A stretch of 64,000 nt of DNA from Ferruginibacter sp. HRS2-29. GTDB lineage: Bacteria; Bacteroidota; Bacteroidia; Chitinophagales; Chitinophagaceae. The notes under the pieces are model-generated. The model had not been told where the DNA came from and ran no database searches. It saw nothing but the letters and a program-made list of their open reading frames with translations. Below, in pieces: positions 54,191-63,507 of the stretch. Location: contig NZ_RJUB01000143.1 of assembly GCF_024343615.1 (NCBI RefSeq), positions 31,057-95,056 on the forward strand, read 5' to 3'. Within the stretch, counting starts at the first letter, position 1. The number at the start of each line of letters is the position of its first letter. Made by a program: the position numbers and the translations under genes.

Positions 54191-56005
54191 TCAAATTCTT
54201 TTCCCAAATCCTGTAGGTATCAACTTTAGTTTTTTCATCCATTTAAATGCGTTTACAATTTCTTCTTCTTGAAATTCTTCTATTTTTTTTGGAGACCAAT
54301 TAAAGAAATCCTCAACTAATAAATTAATTTTTACTGACTTATTACTTAATAATCGGTTATTCCATACAGCATATAAAGTAGCAATTAGTTCAGATTCATG
54401 AGTCGACTTATCCTTTAATTGTTCGATAATAAAAACAATTTTAGGACTCTTACTTCTAAAATATTTTGAGTAATCTTTAATGAGACTACCTACATTTTCA
54501 CCAGGAATAAACCTTGTGATACTCGCCTTTTGTTCTTCCTCAAACCAATTTTTATCTTTCATCTCTTTGCGAAAACCAACAGTGAAATTTCTATCATATG
54601 GTCCGGCTGTTTCCTGTATAAAATTGGTTTCATACTCAACCTCACAAAAATTCTCCACCAAATAAAATAGCTTTTGAAATTTAGTTAAGCCAAAATATTT
54701 TTCTTTGTGCAACAAATGAATGAGTTTCCCTGCAAGCACTTTACGTTCGAATGGAATTATTTTAGCTTTGGGCTTTATAGCAACTACAGTTTCAGTTGGT
54801 AATAACTTCCCTTCAAACGCCTTCTTCAAAATACTCTGCCTTAACGCCTCTGCCTGCTGCATACTTTGAATTATGTTTTCCTCCATTTTGTCAGCTACAC
54901 TGAGGCGGCTTTCGATTTCTTGAACGATTTTGTTTTGTTCTTCAATTGTTGGTAATGGAAATACAAAACTTTTAATTGAAGCAATTCCAATATTTGCTTG
55001 AGTGGTTTCCACAACATATTTTCTTATTTCATCTGTAATCTTTGGTGACAAAGAATATAGGTATAAGTATTTTGATAATACTAGCTTGCTATTAGGTTTT
55101 ACTACTGCACAAGAATATGAGACCAAAAACTCTTTATCGAAATCTATCAAAATATTTTTACCTATTGTTCCGTAGCGAGGGAAAATAATATCCCCTCTTT
55201 CCGGTCTAATTTTTCTTGAAAGATTTAAGTAATCCTCTTTCGAAATGTATTTAGCTTTGTCAAAAGATATTTTCAAATCGTGTGTGAAATCTTTTGTAGA
55301 TACATAAGGATACCCCGAGGAAAGTTGCTTAGGCATTTTATGATCAATATCACCAATTTTATTACACACATCATTCATTGTTAGCCACTCCCAGCCTTCC
55401 GGTAACACGCCTTCCGTAACCTCCACATTCGTCAATCTCCCTTCAAACGCCCATTTTAAAACGGACTGCCTGTAAACTTTTAATTGCTCTTGCGCAAGAC
55501 GCAAATTTTCTACTCCTTTATCTAACTCACTAAAGAGTTCTTCTATTTTGGAAACAATGGCTTGTTGGTTATCGATAGGAGGAATTAATAAATCATAATT
55601 CCAGAGTATATTAGGGTCGACATGAGGAATACCTACACCTTTTGCCTTCGTATTGATATCAAGAAATTTAGACTGCAAGAAGTAATATGCATAATTGTTA
55701 TAAATATCTGGAAAATTCAATTTGACTAATGTACTACCTAATGCTCCGGCAATTGCTTTCCCAACATATCCAGAACGAGAGCCATCCCAAACCATCAAAA
55801 AATCTCCGTCCTCACATAAAGTACAGCCTATGCCATCGGTATACTCATCAATAATATTTTTCTCAAAAGCTTTAATGTTTACATAGGGAATTGAAAATTC
55901 TTTAGTTTTTATGGAGGAAATGCGCTTGGGCTTTTTTCCTTTGACAGAAACGACATATTCGCCAACTTTTACACGTTTCCAACCTTTAGGTATTTGAAAA
56001 TTCAT
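54191..56005 (-). CDS. hsdS: Type I restriction specificity subunit HsdS with C-terminal extension
   Basis: A 604-residue HsdS from the ATG at 56005 (MNFQIPKGWKRVKVGEYV); a longer frame to 56065 would overlap the upstream gene. Two target recognition domains (about 1-160 and 205-370) are each followed by a conserved helix, with the paired marks YRQSVLKWAFEGRLTN and LRQSILKKAFEGKLLP. About 190 extra residues follow (KIIPFERKVLAGKLIHLLHK to the end), with LTKFQKLFYLVENF and ETAGPYDRNF, which recall the DUF4065/Panacea (SocA-like) fold. It sets the DNA sequence specificity of the complex; the extension is unusual for HsdS. Confidence 0.88.
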   Translation of the reverse strand: MNFQIPKGWKRVKVGEYVVSVKGKKPKRISSIKTKEFSIPYVNIKAFEKNIIDEYTDGIGCTLCEDGDFLMVWDGSRSGYVGKAIAGALGSTLVKLNFPDIYNNYAYYFLQSKFLDINTKAKGVGIPHVDPNILWNYDLLIPPIDNQQAIVSKIEELFSELDKGVENLRLAQEQLKVYRQSVLKWAFEGRLTNVEVTEGVLPEGWEWLTMNDVCNKIGDIDHKMPKQLSSGYPYVSTKDFTHDLKISFDKAKYISKEDYLNLSRKIRPERGDIIFPRYGTIGKNILIDFDKEFLVSYSCAVVKPNSKLVLSKYLYLYSLSPKITDEIRKYVVETTQANIGIASIKSFVFPLPTIEEQNKIVQEIESRLSVADKMEENIIQSMQQAEALRQSILKKAFEGKLLPTETVVAIKPKAKIIPFERKVLAGKLIHLLHKEKYFGLTKFQKLFYLVENFCEVEYETNFIQETAGPYDRNFTVGFRKEMKDKNWFEEEQKASITRFIPGENVGSLIKDYSKYFRSKSPKIVFIIEQLKDKSTHESELIATLYAVWNNRLLSNKSVKINLLVEDFFNWSPKKIEEFQEEEIVNAFKWMKKLKLIPTGFGKRI

Positions 56006-56009
56006 AATA

Positions 56010-57248
56010 TTATCTCTTTGTAACTTGATCCACAATATTTCCTGGCATGGTTGGCCCTGAATCATCTCTTAATAATCCAGAATCGGCCCTACTGAATAAT
56101 GACTGCATGATCAGATGCCTTTCAGTTTGATCAATATTTTGTTCCTTTTTTAGTGCCAGATAAACATAAGTCAACTGTTCCCGTTCCTCTGCGTCTCGCA
56201 CTAAATGAAAAGAACTAAAAGTTAGTTTAGCAAAAGTTCGCAGTCCATACGCTAAGAACGAAATTAAAGTAATGAAAGTTACTGACCACTTAATAGCGGT
56301 GGTTGTTTCAGCGAAGATTTTTTGCAAGGTCCCATCTGCAACCATATTTAAAATAAAAGCTAATACAAAAACTGAAACCACCAAACACAGAATCATTCCA
56401 ATCAACCATCTATTACCCTCTTTTCTCAATTTCGTAGCCCTCTTATTCCAATACTGTGCAGGCGCTTCTAATTTTAATTTTTCTATATATAAACTTTCAA
56501 GTTCTGTTATTTTTTTATTCGAATCTGTATTAAATGAATTAAATTTTGAAGTAGTGCCTTTAAACCAATTGCTAAACTCCTCTTCTTTCTGTGATTTCAA
56601 CACATCAATTTTTTCTGCATATTGATTGAATTTTTCATTGGTATTTGCAATATATTCAATCACTTCATTTTCAGCCTCTCCTAGTTTTTTTTGGAAGTTT
56701 GTCGCGGTGGTCAGGATTGATTTTTTTTCTGAATCTTTTCTTTCTGCAATCTTTGAGAAGTTTTTACTCACAAATTCATACGCTAATATGTACCCAATAA
56801 AGTAGTTTTTATGGTTAACGTGATGCATGTTCCCACTAAGGAATTCGTATGCGCCGGCATAATGAACGTTATTCTCCTTACTAAGATTTATCAGGAATTC
56901 AGTTTCTGAAAAGGCTGGAAGAAAAATATGAGGTTGGCCATTCTTTAAGCTCGAAAGATTGTCACTCCAGTATGATGGATAATTTTCGTCTCTCGTCACA
57001 AGAGCTATTATGTTTTTCTGTAGGCCTTTCAACAAATCTTTAGACGGTTTAATTTCTGAAGGAATCAATGAATATTCGTCGAACTTTTCTATTTGGTTTA
57101 AAATATACTCATAAATGGCAGCTACCCCAACCAGAGGCTGCAAATAGTTTACATGAGGAAATTTAACCTCAAGCTTATATCCCTGGTAAAAATCTTTATT
57201 TACAGATTCTGCAATTTTATGTTGTAATTCTTTTAATGTCATTTTCAA
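56010..57248 (-). CDS. DUF6161-like membrane protein in R-M operon
   Basis: A 412-residue protein. A soluble N-terminal part (1-160) is followed by a coiled coil (about 175-265, SEKKSILTTATNFQKKLGEA onward), then two transmembrane helices (WLIGMILCLVVSVFVLAFIL and AIKWSVTFITLISFLAYGL) and a C-terminal cytoplasmic tail with RDAEEREQLTYVYLALKKEQ and ERHLIMQSLFSRADSGLL. The tail fits the DUF6161 family as I recall it. No enzyme motif is seen. It lies 3 bp after hsdR and 4 bp before hsdS, so it is a true operon member, perhaps a membrane-linked effector or sensor of the defence unit (inference). Confidence 0.72.
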   Translation of the reverse strand: MKMTLKELQHKIAESVNKDFYQGYKLEVKFPHVNYLQPLVGVAAIYEYILNQIEKFDEYSLIPSEIKPSKDLLKGLQKNIIALVTRDENYPSYWSDNLSSLKNGQPHIFLPAFSETEFLINLSKENNVHYAGAYEFLSGNMHHVNHKNYFIGYILAYEFVSKNFSKIAERKDSEKKSILTTATNFQKKLGEAENEVIEYIANTNEKFNQYAEKIDVLKSQKEEEFSNWFKGTTSKFNSFNTDSNKKITELESLYIEKLKLEAPAQYWNKRATKLRKEGNRWLIGMILCLVVSVFVLAFILNMVADGTLQKIFAETTTAIKWSVTFITLISFLAYGLRTFAKLTFSSFHLVRDAEEREQLTYVYLALKKEQNIDQTERHLIMQSLFSRADSGLLRDDSGPTMPGNIVDQVTKR

Positions 57249-57251
57249 ATT

Positions 57252-60035
57252 TTATGCTGCCAGCACTTCGTTTAATTCATTGATAATGATATCAGTTTCC
57301 TCTCCGAACAACTGCCACATCTTCCCCAACCCACCATTCTTATTAAAAGGATCCAATTCAAAATCATCCTTCTCTACGTGAAAGCTTCCGGCCACATAAT
57401 CTTTTATCATACGCAGCCATTGCATTTGTTCCTCATTAAATTTTGTAGTTGTGCCGGCCTGTTTTTTAAACACCCATGCCTGGAAATTTTTATCAACTGT
57501 TTTATCATATCCGGTGAGCGTTGAATCGATATTGCTGATATGCCTGATGAGGCTTACTAATGCGACCAACTCATTCCTGGCAGATAATGATGTCCCTTCC
57601 AATACCTGATAAGCTTGCCAAACATTTGCCGGTGCCAGCAAGGGCTGTTCCATCTTGATTTTTTCGTACAAGTCTTTGATCATCTTGTATGTGAGTTCCC
57701 GTCGTTGGTATGGCTGTCCGTAGAATATCTGTAGCGCAGTTATTTCATCTTTATGAGCTTCTATCCATGCTTTGAAATCGTGGATGGTATTTTCTGCTGC
57801 AGCTTTCTGATCTTTTACCCAACCAATATTGGTGATGGTGTCCTGGTTAACATGGTCAATAATCTGATCATATTTTTTACGTACATCCACTATAAAATTT
57901 CTCAGGTCGGGATTATTAAATACCGCGACTGCCTGTTCAATCAATTGTTGCTTTTCTTTTTCAATAGCTGCTTCAATTTCCAAAGGTGCTTCGCCAACCA
58001 GTTTACGTCCGATAGAATGTTCAATACCGTCAATAGTATCCGGATCGTAGGCATTGAGTAATTGCCTTACTACATGATTGATAGTAAAACCATTTGCCTG
58101 GTCGGCAAATCCTGCCTTTTCATTTTCATTTATTTGTTTGTCAAGTCTTATAAGCCTGTTAGCAAGTGTACTTAGGATGTCTTCCGAAGTATTGCCTACG
58201 GCTACAGCCGCCAGTACATCTTTCAGGCTCATCCCCGGCTTCTTCTCCAGTGGCCGGCTATCTGTTTTTTGCGAATTTTCCACTCCAATAGCATCAATGA
58301 TCACAAAATGATCTTTGGAATATTTGGCAGACGGAGTACCTTTTGCTTTCAGGTCTTCCACGGAGCAGGTACGTGTGCCCCGGCCCTTCATTTGTTCATA
58401 ATAACTTCGACTTTTAACATCACGCATAAACACCAACACCTCAAGCGGACGAATATCGGTACCGGTCGCTATCATATCAACCGTTACTGCTATTCGTGGG
58501 TAATAATCATTCCTGAATTGCGCCAGCACAGTTTTTGGATCATCCTCACTTTTATAGGTAATTTTTTTGCAGAATTTATTTTCTTCCGCAAATTCATCCC
58601 GAACAATATCAATAATATCTTCCGCGTGCGAATCCGTTTTGGCGAAGATCAGTGTTTTGGGAATTTCAAATTTTCCATCTGCATCTATTCGATCGGGAAA
58701 CATAGCGGGTATATTTTCTTTGATACCTCTGATGATAGTTCGGATAGTACTCGGGTTTACAATATCCTTATCTAATTGTTTACCGCTGTATTCTATATCT
58801 TCATCTACCGCTTCCCAAAATTTTCGTCGGGTAAGCCTTTCCCGTTTATCAACATTTTCACCCATGGCAATCTTACTGCCCTCTTTGGTGATCTTTGTTT
58901 CTATAGTAAATACATTATAGGGAACCAGTACACCATCAATTACCGCTTTCTCATAGCCATAATCACTTACGATGTTTTTATTGAAATACCCAAAAGTTCG
59001 GTTGTCTGGCGTAGCCGTAAGCCCCACCTGAAATACGTCAAAGTAATCCAGTACCTGTTTCCACAGGTTGTAAATACTCCGGTGGCATTCGTCTATTACG
59101 ATAAAATCAAAAAATTCCGGAGGCACTTTTTCATTATACACAACGGGTAGCGGCTCCTTTGGCTGCCAGATTTCATTAGGGTTCAATTCTTCTGCACTCT
59201 CATCGAGTTCGCTACCTTTTAAAATGGAATACATCCTTTGTATGGTAGATATGTATACCTGATTATCGGCAGGTATAAATCCGCTTTTCAATCTGGTAAC
59301 CCCGTACAATTCGGTAAATTTCCGGTTGTCATCATTAGGAACATAGGCCATAAATTCCTGCTCGGCTTGTTCTCCCAGGTTTTTGGTATCGACTAAAAAG
59401 AGTATGCGTTTAGCTTTTGCATACTTTAGTAACCGATATATAAATGTTATGGCAGTAAATGTTTTGCCCGATCCGGTTGCCATCTGAATCAATGCTTTTG
59501 GCCGGTTGTCTTTAAAAGACTCTTCGAGATTATTGATGGCAGTGATCTGGCAATCCCGTAATCCTAAAATTGGTAATGCAGGAATCGTTTTGAGTGCTGC
59601 CCGCAAAGACTTATCCTGGCGTTGCCACTCAGCAAAAGTTTCAGGCCGGTGAAAACTAAATGTTGGACGTGACCGGGGTTTTGGATCCTGGAAATTTGTA
59701 AAACGGGTTACTTCGCCTGTGCTTTCATAAACAAAAAGCAGTTTTTCATTATCAAGATGTTTCAATTTTGCAGAAGCGTATCCTTCTGACTGATCCTCAT
59801 GAGTAGTTAGCCTAACGCCTTCTTCCTCCCTCTTGGCTTCAATGATGCCAACTGCTTTCTTATTTACAAATAATACATAATCAGCCGGACCAATATCTGT
59901 TTGATACTCTCTTACCGCTACTCCAATACCTGCATTCAGGTTGATTTGATTCTTATTTTGTATAACCCAACCACAGGCATGCAGTTGCATGTCTATTCTA
60001 TCTCTGGCAAGTTGTTCTGGGTTTTGGTTGGGCAT
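57252..60035 (-). CDS. hsdR: Type I restriction endonuclease subunit HsdR
   Basis: A 927-residue motor-nuclease. The N-terminal PD-(D/E)xK nuclease shows as GPADYVLFVNKKAVGIIEAK (Asp52, Glu66, Lys68). The SF2 translocase has Walker A ATGSGKT at 186-192, DECH at 315-318, and motif V/VI regions VDMIATGTDIRPLEV and QMKGRGTRT. A helical C-terminal domain that docks on the methylase follows. It begins the minus-strand R-M operon. A terminator-like hairpin 100 bp upstream insulates it from the preceding gene. Confidence 0.93.
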   Translation of the reverse strand: MPNQNPEQLARDRIDMQLHACGWVIQNKNQINLNAGIGVAVREYQTDIGPADYVLFVNKKAVGIIEAKREEEGVRLTTHEDQSEGYASAKLKHLDNEKLLFVYESTGEVTRFTNFQDPKPRSRPTFSFHRPETFAEWQRQDKSLRAALKTIPALPILGLRDCQITAINNLEESFKDNRPKALIQMATGSGKTFTAITFIYRLLKYAKAKRILFLVDTKNLGEQAEQEFMAYVPNDDNRKFTELYGVTRLKSGFIPADNQVYISTIQRMYSILKGSELDESAEELNPNEIWQPKEPLPVVYNEKVPPEFFDFIVIDECHRSIYNLWKQVLDYFDVFQVGLTATPDNRTFGYFNKNIVSDYGYEKAVIDGVLVPYNVFTIETKITKEGSKIAMGENVDKRERLTRRKFWEAVDEDIEYSGKQLDKDIVNPSTIRTIIRGIKENIPAMFPDRIDADGKFEIPKTLIFAKTDSHAEDIIDIVRDEFAEENKFCKKITYKSEDDPKTVLAQFRNDYYPRIAVTVDMIATGTDIRPLEVLVFMRDVKSRSYYEQMKGRGTRTCSVEDLKAKGTPSAKYSKDHFVIIDAIGVENSQKTDSRPLEKKPGMSLKDVLAAVAVGNTSEDILSTLANRLIRLDKQINENEKAGFADQANGFTINHVVRQLLNAYDPDTIDGIEHSIGRKLVGEAPLEIEAAIEKEKQQLIEQAVAVFNNPDLRNFIVDVRKKYDQIIDHVNQDTITNIGWVKDQKAAAENTIHDFKAWIEAHKDEITALQIFYGQPYQRRELTYKMIKDLYEKIKMEQPLLAPANVWQAYQVLEGTSLSARNELVALVSLIRHISNIDSTLTGYDKTVDKNFQAWVFKKQAGTTTKFNEEQMQWLRMIKDYVAGSFHVEKDDFELDPFNKNGGLGKMWQLFGEETDIIINELNEVLAA

Positions 60036-60136
60036 TATCTGTACGAATGACTCACATTATACGATTATTTCGGGAAAATCCTCACTCCTCACCGGTGTTT
60101 TCCCCATCACCTCCAAAAATATTGACAGATTTGGGC

Positions 60137-60171
60137 ATAAAAAAAGGTTTCCCGTAAAAACGAAAAACCTT
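60137..60171 (-). terminator. Terminator of the 90-aa gene, before hsdR
   Basis: On the minus strand a 7-bp stem AAGGTTT/AAACCTT (60171-60165 with 60150-60144) runs into seven T residues, 20 bp after the stop of the 90-aa gene. Confidence 0.65.
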
Positions 60172-60190
60172 CAACTATTTATTTCAAATT

Positions 60191-60463
60191 TTACAATCCG
60201 GCCCCCAACACACTCCCCGCCTTCACCACCACCTTCATCCACTCATAAAAATGCAACATACATCCCCTCTCTTCCGGCAGCGCTGCATAAGGCAGATGGG
60301 TACTGGTAAGCGCCCCGCTCAGCAGCAGCCAAAGTTCCTGCTCAGCCTTCTCCGGCGAAAATTCCTTAAAAAATGCTGCCATCAGCAGCTGTGCGTTTTC
60401 GGTAGAAGGTTTTTGATCCAGCGAATAATAATATTCCTGGATTTCGGCGGGTAAAGTGTTCAT
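60191..60463 (-). CDS. Hypothetical helical protein, 90 aa
   Basis: A 90-residue protein (MNTLPAEIQEYYYSLDQKPS) that is mostly helical, with FFKEFSPEKAEQELWLLLSG in the middle. No signal peptide or known motif. It has its own terminator and is divergent from the small XRE gene with 107 bp between, so it may be regulated by it. Family not recognised. Confidence 0.65.
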   Translation of the reverse strand: MNTLPAEIQEYYYSLDQKPSTENAQLLMAAFFKEFSPEKAEQELWLLLSGALTSTHLPYAALPEERGCMLHFYEWMKVVVKAGSVLGAGL

Positions 60464-60570
60464 AGATTTTTTATTTTATGGTGGAAGAATGTCCATAATA
60501 AAGATACAAAACACTTATGACATGTACGTAATAATTTAATAGAAAAATTTGTTGTCTCTTCGGGTTAATT

Positions 60571-60801
60571 ATGATCAACTTAAAAGACGAAAAATTAATT
60601 AAGAAAATCGGGACTACGATTAAGCAAATTCGAAATGAATTGGGGTTGACGCAGGAACAAGTTTATGGAGATACCAATATTCATATCGGAAGACTCGAAT
60701 CCTCCAGTATGAATATTTCTGTAAGTACGGTTTCTGTTTTGTGCAAATACTTCAAAATAAAACTCTCCGATTTTTTCAAAAGGGTCGAGGAACAAAAATA
60801 A
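60571..60801 (+). CDS. Small XRE-family DNA-binding protein
   Basis: A 76-residue single-domain helix-turn-helix protein: IGTTIKQIRNELGLTQEQVY forms the first helices and HIGRLESSSMNISVSTVSVL the rest of the fold. It resembles the C-proteins that control restriction-modification genes and the small Cro-like regulators of Bacteroidota. It stands just outside the R-M operon, on the opposite strand, beyond the 90-aa gene. A compound terminator follows. Confidence 0.85.
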   Translation: MINLKDEKLIKKIGTTIKQIRNELGLTQEQVYGDTNIHIGRLESSSMNISVSTVSVLCKYFKIKLSDFFKRVEEQK

Positions 60802-60855
60802 TATTTTTCGAGCGCCCCTTTTACCCTCACCAACACCATCCCATCCACAACAAAG

Positions 60856-60917
60856 AACGGGAAAGCTCCCCTTGCCCGATATGATGATCGTAGCAAGCGG
60901 TTGCTTTCCCGTTTTTA
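60856..60917 (+). terminator. Compound hairpin terminator after the XRE gene
   Basis: An 11-bp perfect outer stem (60856-60866 with 60903-60913; AACGGGAAAGC) holds an inner CTTGC/GCAAG pair and is followed by a T-run, 55 bp after the XRE stop. Confidence 0.7.
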
Positions 60918-60948
60918 TATACTTTTCGAAAAAAGCGAAAAAACACGT

Positions 60949-61560
60949 TTAGTCTGCCTGTAAACTATGTAAGTACGCATCGGCAGCTGCAATCAGTGCA
61001 GCCTTATCTGCAGTATCTCCGTAAACCGGCACCAATGCCCATGACGCCTCCAGGGCGCCGATTTTTTTGGGGAGTTTTTCATAAGGCCATTTGGGCGCAA
61101 AATCCAATACAAAAGGTTTTTCCGAAGACATCAACGGGCCTAGAAAACTTTTTTCATTCCCGCCCTTAGCATCAGCAATCGCCTGTGCCAGGCCATTGGT
61201 AGCGCCATATAGGTACGATGTTGTTACCAGCATATAATGGATATTCCCTTCCAGGTCGATACAGGTATACTGGTTGGCCGAATCCTTTGTTATTTCATAA
61301 TCTTCAAAAACCTGTACACATTTTTTCCCGTCAAAGGCCAGTAGTTTTACTTTGCCCACTTTTAAATATTTGGCTACATTGCTATGCGCAGGCACGTCCT
61401 CATCCACTTCATATTTACCATCTCTTTCCACCACAAGGTTTAGCGGCTTATCGCCCGAATTTAAAAACATGAACTGCCTTGCAGGAACAGGCTTTCCGCA
61501 GGCGAACAACAACGAGGCGATCGCAAGAACAACAATTGTTTGGAGAGTAAATAAGCGCAT
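60949..61560 (-). CDS. Hypothetical lipoprotein, 203 aa
   Basis: A 203-residue protein with a lipoprotein signal ending LLFAC (Cys21). The mature part starts with a beta-rich domain (FMFLNSGDKPLNLVVERDGK, then VPAHSNVAKYLKVGKVKLLA) and ends with a helical segment (KAALIAAADAYLHSLQAD). No enzyme motif is seen, and the family is not recognised. It is transcribed alone and lies before a long repeat region. Confidence 0.75.
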   Translation of the reverse strand: MRLFTLQTIVVLAIASLLFACGKPVPARQFMFLNSGDKPLNLVVERDGKYEVDEDVPAHSNVAKYLKVGKVKLLAFDGKKCVQVFEDYEITKDSANQYTCIDLEGNIHYMLVTTSYLYGATNGLAQAIADAKGGNEKSFLGPLMSSEKPFVLDFAPKWPYEKLPKKIGALEASWALVPVYGDTADKAALIAAADAYLHSLQAD

Positions 61561-62463
61561 AGATAATTTTGACAGGTGATAAAATGCGAATATAAAACGA
61601 TGTTCCTGATTATCCTCCGGCCCGAACTGAAGAAATAATCCCTCCTGCTTACCCTATTCACCATAGCCACCTCATAATAAATAAAACGGGACAGCCCCGT
61701 GCCCGATGGCTGGTGGCCCGGTTGCCTCCCATTCAATAGTTGAAGCGCTGCGGGATGCTGAATGGTACCACACGACGGCCGCTGAGGTGTGAGCAGCTTC
61801 CTCTTCCCATCGTCGCATTTATAAAAAAAAAGGAAGCCAACCATTGCCGGATATTAATATCGCTCTGCAATTGGTTTCGCTTCCCGTTTCTTCCCGTCTT
61901 CCCGGCCAAGGTTCTCCGCCGCACTTTTGTTACAGGTGTTACCCTGTTGCGGCATCAGCACTTTGGTGGTGTGATGATGATCCTTATCTGGCCGTTGTTG
62001 GTCTGGAGCGGGACGACCCTGAAATCCCGCATCGTTCGGCAACCCTTCGACAAGCTCAGGGTGACAGTCTATCATCGGCAACCCTTCGACAAGCTCAGGG
62101 TGACAGTTCTATCAGGAACCAGACGACAGTGAAATCACGTATCCTTCGGCAACCCCTCGACAAGCTCAGGGTGACAGTTCTATCAGGAACCAGACGACAG
62201 TGAAATCACCTGTTGTTCGGCAACCCTTCGACAAGCTCAGGGTGACAGTCTATCATCGGCAACCCCTCGACAAGCTCAGGGTGACAGTCTATCATCGGCA
62301 ACCCCTCGACAAGCTCAGGGTGACAGTTCTATCATCGGCAACCCCTCGACAAGCTCGGGGTGACAGTTCTATCAGGAACCAGACGACGGCGACAGTGAAC
62401 GAACCACACAGATCATAGATCATACATCTTAGATCATACATCTTAGATCATAGATCATAGATC
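61561..62463. repeat. Long repeat-rich intergenic region without genes
   Basis: 61561-62000 holds several imperfect hairpins (for example AGGAAGCCAACCATTGC against GCAATTGGTTTCGCTTCC near 61830-61880). 62040-62375 has seven copies of CGACAAGCTCAGGGTGACAG (the last with G for A), spaced 38-72 bp and joined by TCTATCATCGGCAACC or TCTATCAGGAACCAGACGAC linkers. This word belongs to a dispersed repeat type common in many bacteria. 62405-62463 is a run of ATCATACATCTTAG-type words. Frames through it encode only translated repeats. Confidence 0.85.
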
Positions 62464-62874
62464 CTACAGTTCTGCCTTGCGCCCATTGATAGCCGCAATA
62501 AACACATCCGTTTCTACCAGGCTGCGGTCGATGCAGTTCACTTCATATTCCTGGTCGAGCAGGGCCATGTCGTTGAAGCCTTCGAGGCGCTGGGTAAGGG
62601 CGTTGAGCCTGGCTACTTTGCTGCTGCGTTTGGCGAGGTACTCGTTTTTAAGGTCGCCATCGGGGTAGGTGGCTATCATGGCGTCGAGGCCGTTGATCTC
62701 CAGCTGTACTTCGGCTATCTGTGTAGTTACCTGCGGGGCGGTTACTTCGGCGGCGGTGTGCCTGCGCACCAGCTGCACCCTCTTTACATTGAGGTCTTCT
62801 TTTTCGAGGGTGAGCTCTGCGAGTTTCTGGTCGCAGGCTTCGATGGTTTCCAGTTTCAATAATGAGTAATTCAT
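62464..62874 (-). CDS. Hypothetical coiled-coil protein, 136 aa
   Basis: From the ATG at 62874 (MNYSLLKLETIEACDQKLAE) the protein is almost wholly helical, with heptad-like patterns at 8-45 and 60-105 (YLAKRSSKVARLNALTQRLE). The longer frame to 62919 adds only a lysine-rich leader. It lies 83 bp downstream of the XRE regulator on the same strand and may be in its operon. Function is not recognised. Confidence 0.65.
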   Translation of the reverse strand: MNYSLLKLETIEACDQKLAELTLEKEDLNVKRVQLVRRHTAAEVTAPQVTTQIAEVQLEINGLDAMIATYPDGDLKNEYLAKRSSKVARLNALTQRLEGFNDMALLDQEYEVNCIDRSLVETDVFIAAINGRKAEL

Positions 62875-62957
62875 GTTAGTTGTTTTTTTGATTAAAAAAA
62901 TAAAATTCCGTTTCCGCAAAGGTTCGCGTGGCCTTTGCGGGGTGGGCAGGGGGTTAA

Positions 62958-63503
62958 TTACTCCCCGGTGCCCAGGTATTGTGATATCACATTTGCTTTG
63001 GCCAAAAGCAAATCTCTTTGCAGCTGCAGGCGGAGTTTTTTATCTGCATGGCAGCCGCTTAATTTCCTTTTTATATCGTTGCTTCCCCAGTTCAGAAAAG
63101 CAGTATCTACTTTTTGTTGTTGCAACACGTCTATCAACTCGCCCCTCTTTTGCGTACAGGCAGATAAAACTTCCTGTTCTTGTTGCAGCCTGATCAATTG
63201 TGCATGGGTGGCCGTCAATTGAGAACGGGTGATTATCAGTTCATCTTTCAGTTCACTCAGTAGCATAGAACTTTGGCGCTCTGCTGCCCCGGTAATATGT
63301 AACTGCGGTTGCCGATCGTTCTTTCCGGCATCTACTTGCTGCACCAATTCGAGCAGGCGTATACCTACATCAATAGGTATCGGCCGCACTCCTTTTTCGG
63401 CCAGTTTAATCTGGCTTCGGGTAGTACTCAACATGGTAGCTGCTTCCTGTTGACTCAACCCGAAGCGTTGCCTGAAACTTTTTAAAACGTCTATCTGTAT
63501 CAT
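62958..63503 (-). CDS. XRE-type regulator with coiled-coil tail
   Basis: A 181-residue protein. Residues 1-55 are a helix-turn-helix (LKSFRQRFGLSQQEAATMLS, then STTRSQIKLAEKGVRPIPID). A linker and a long helical tail follow (ELKDELIITRSQLTATHAQL onward) with a late CHADKKLRLQLQRDLLLAKA segment. The coiled coil suggests oligomers that could bridge several DNA sites. The array of palindromes 40 bp apart lies directly before its start, so self-regulation is likely. It may be co-transcribed with the 136-aa gene downstream. Confidence 0.78.
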   Translation of the reverse strand: MIQIDVLKSFRQRFGLSQQEAATMLSTTRSQIKLAEKGVRPIPIDVGIRLLELVQQVDAGKNDRQPQLHITGAAERQSSMLLSELKDELIITRSQLTATHAQLIRLQQEQEVLSACTQKRGELIDVLQQQKVDTAFLNWGSNDIKRKLSGCHADKKLRLQLQRDLLLAKANVISQYLGTGE

Positions 63504-63507
63504 GCTA

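Noticed and set aside
61740..62418. Overlapping plus-strand frames encoding QPFDKLRVTV repeats
   Set aside because: They only translate the CAAGCTCAGGGTGACAG repeats; no start context or protein-like composition.
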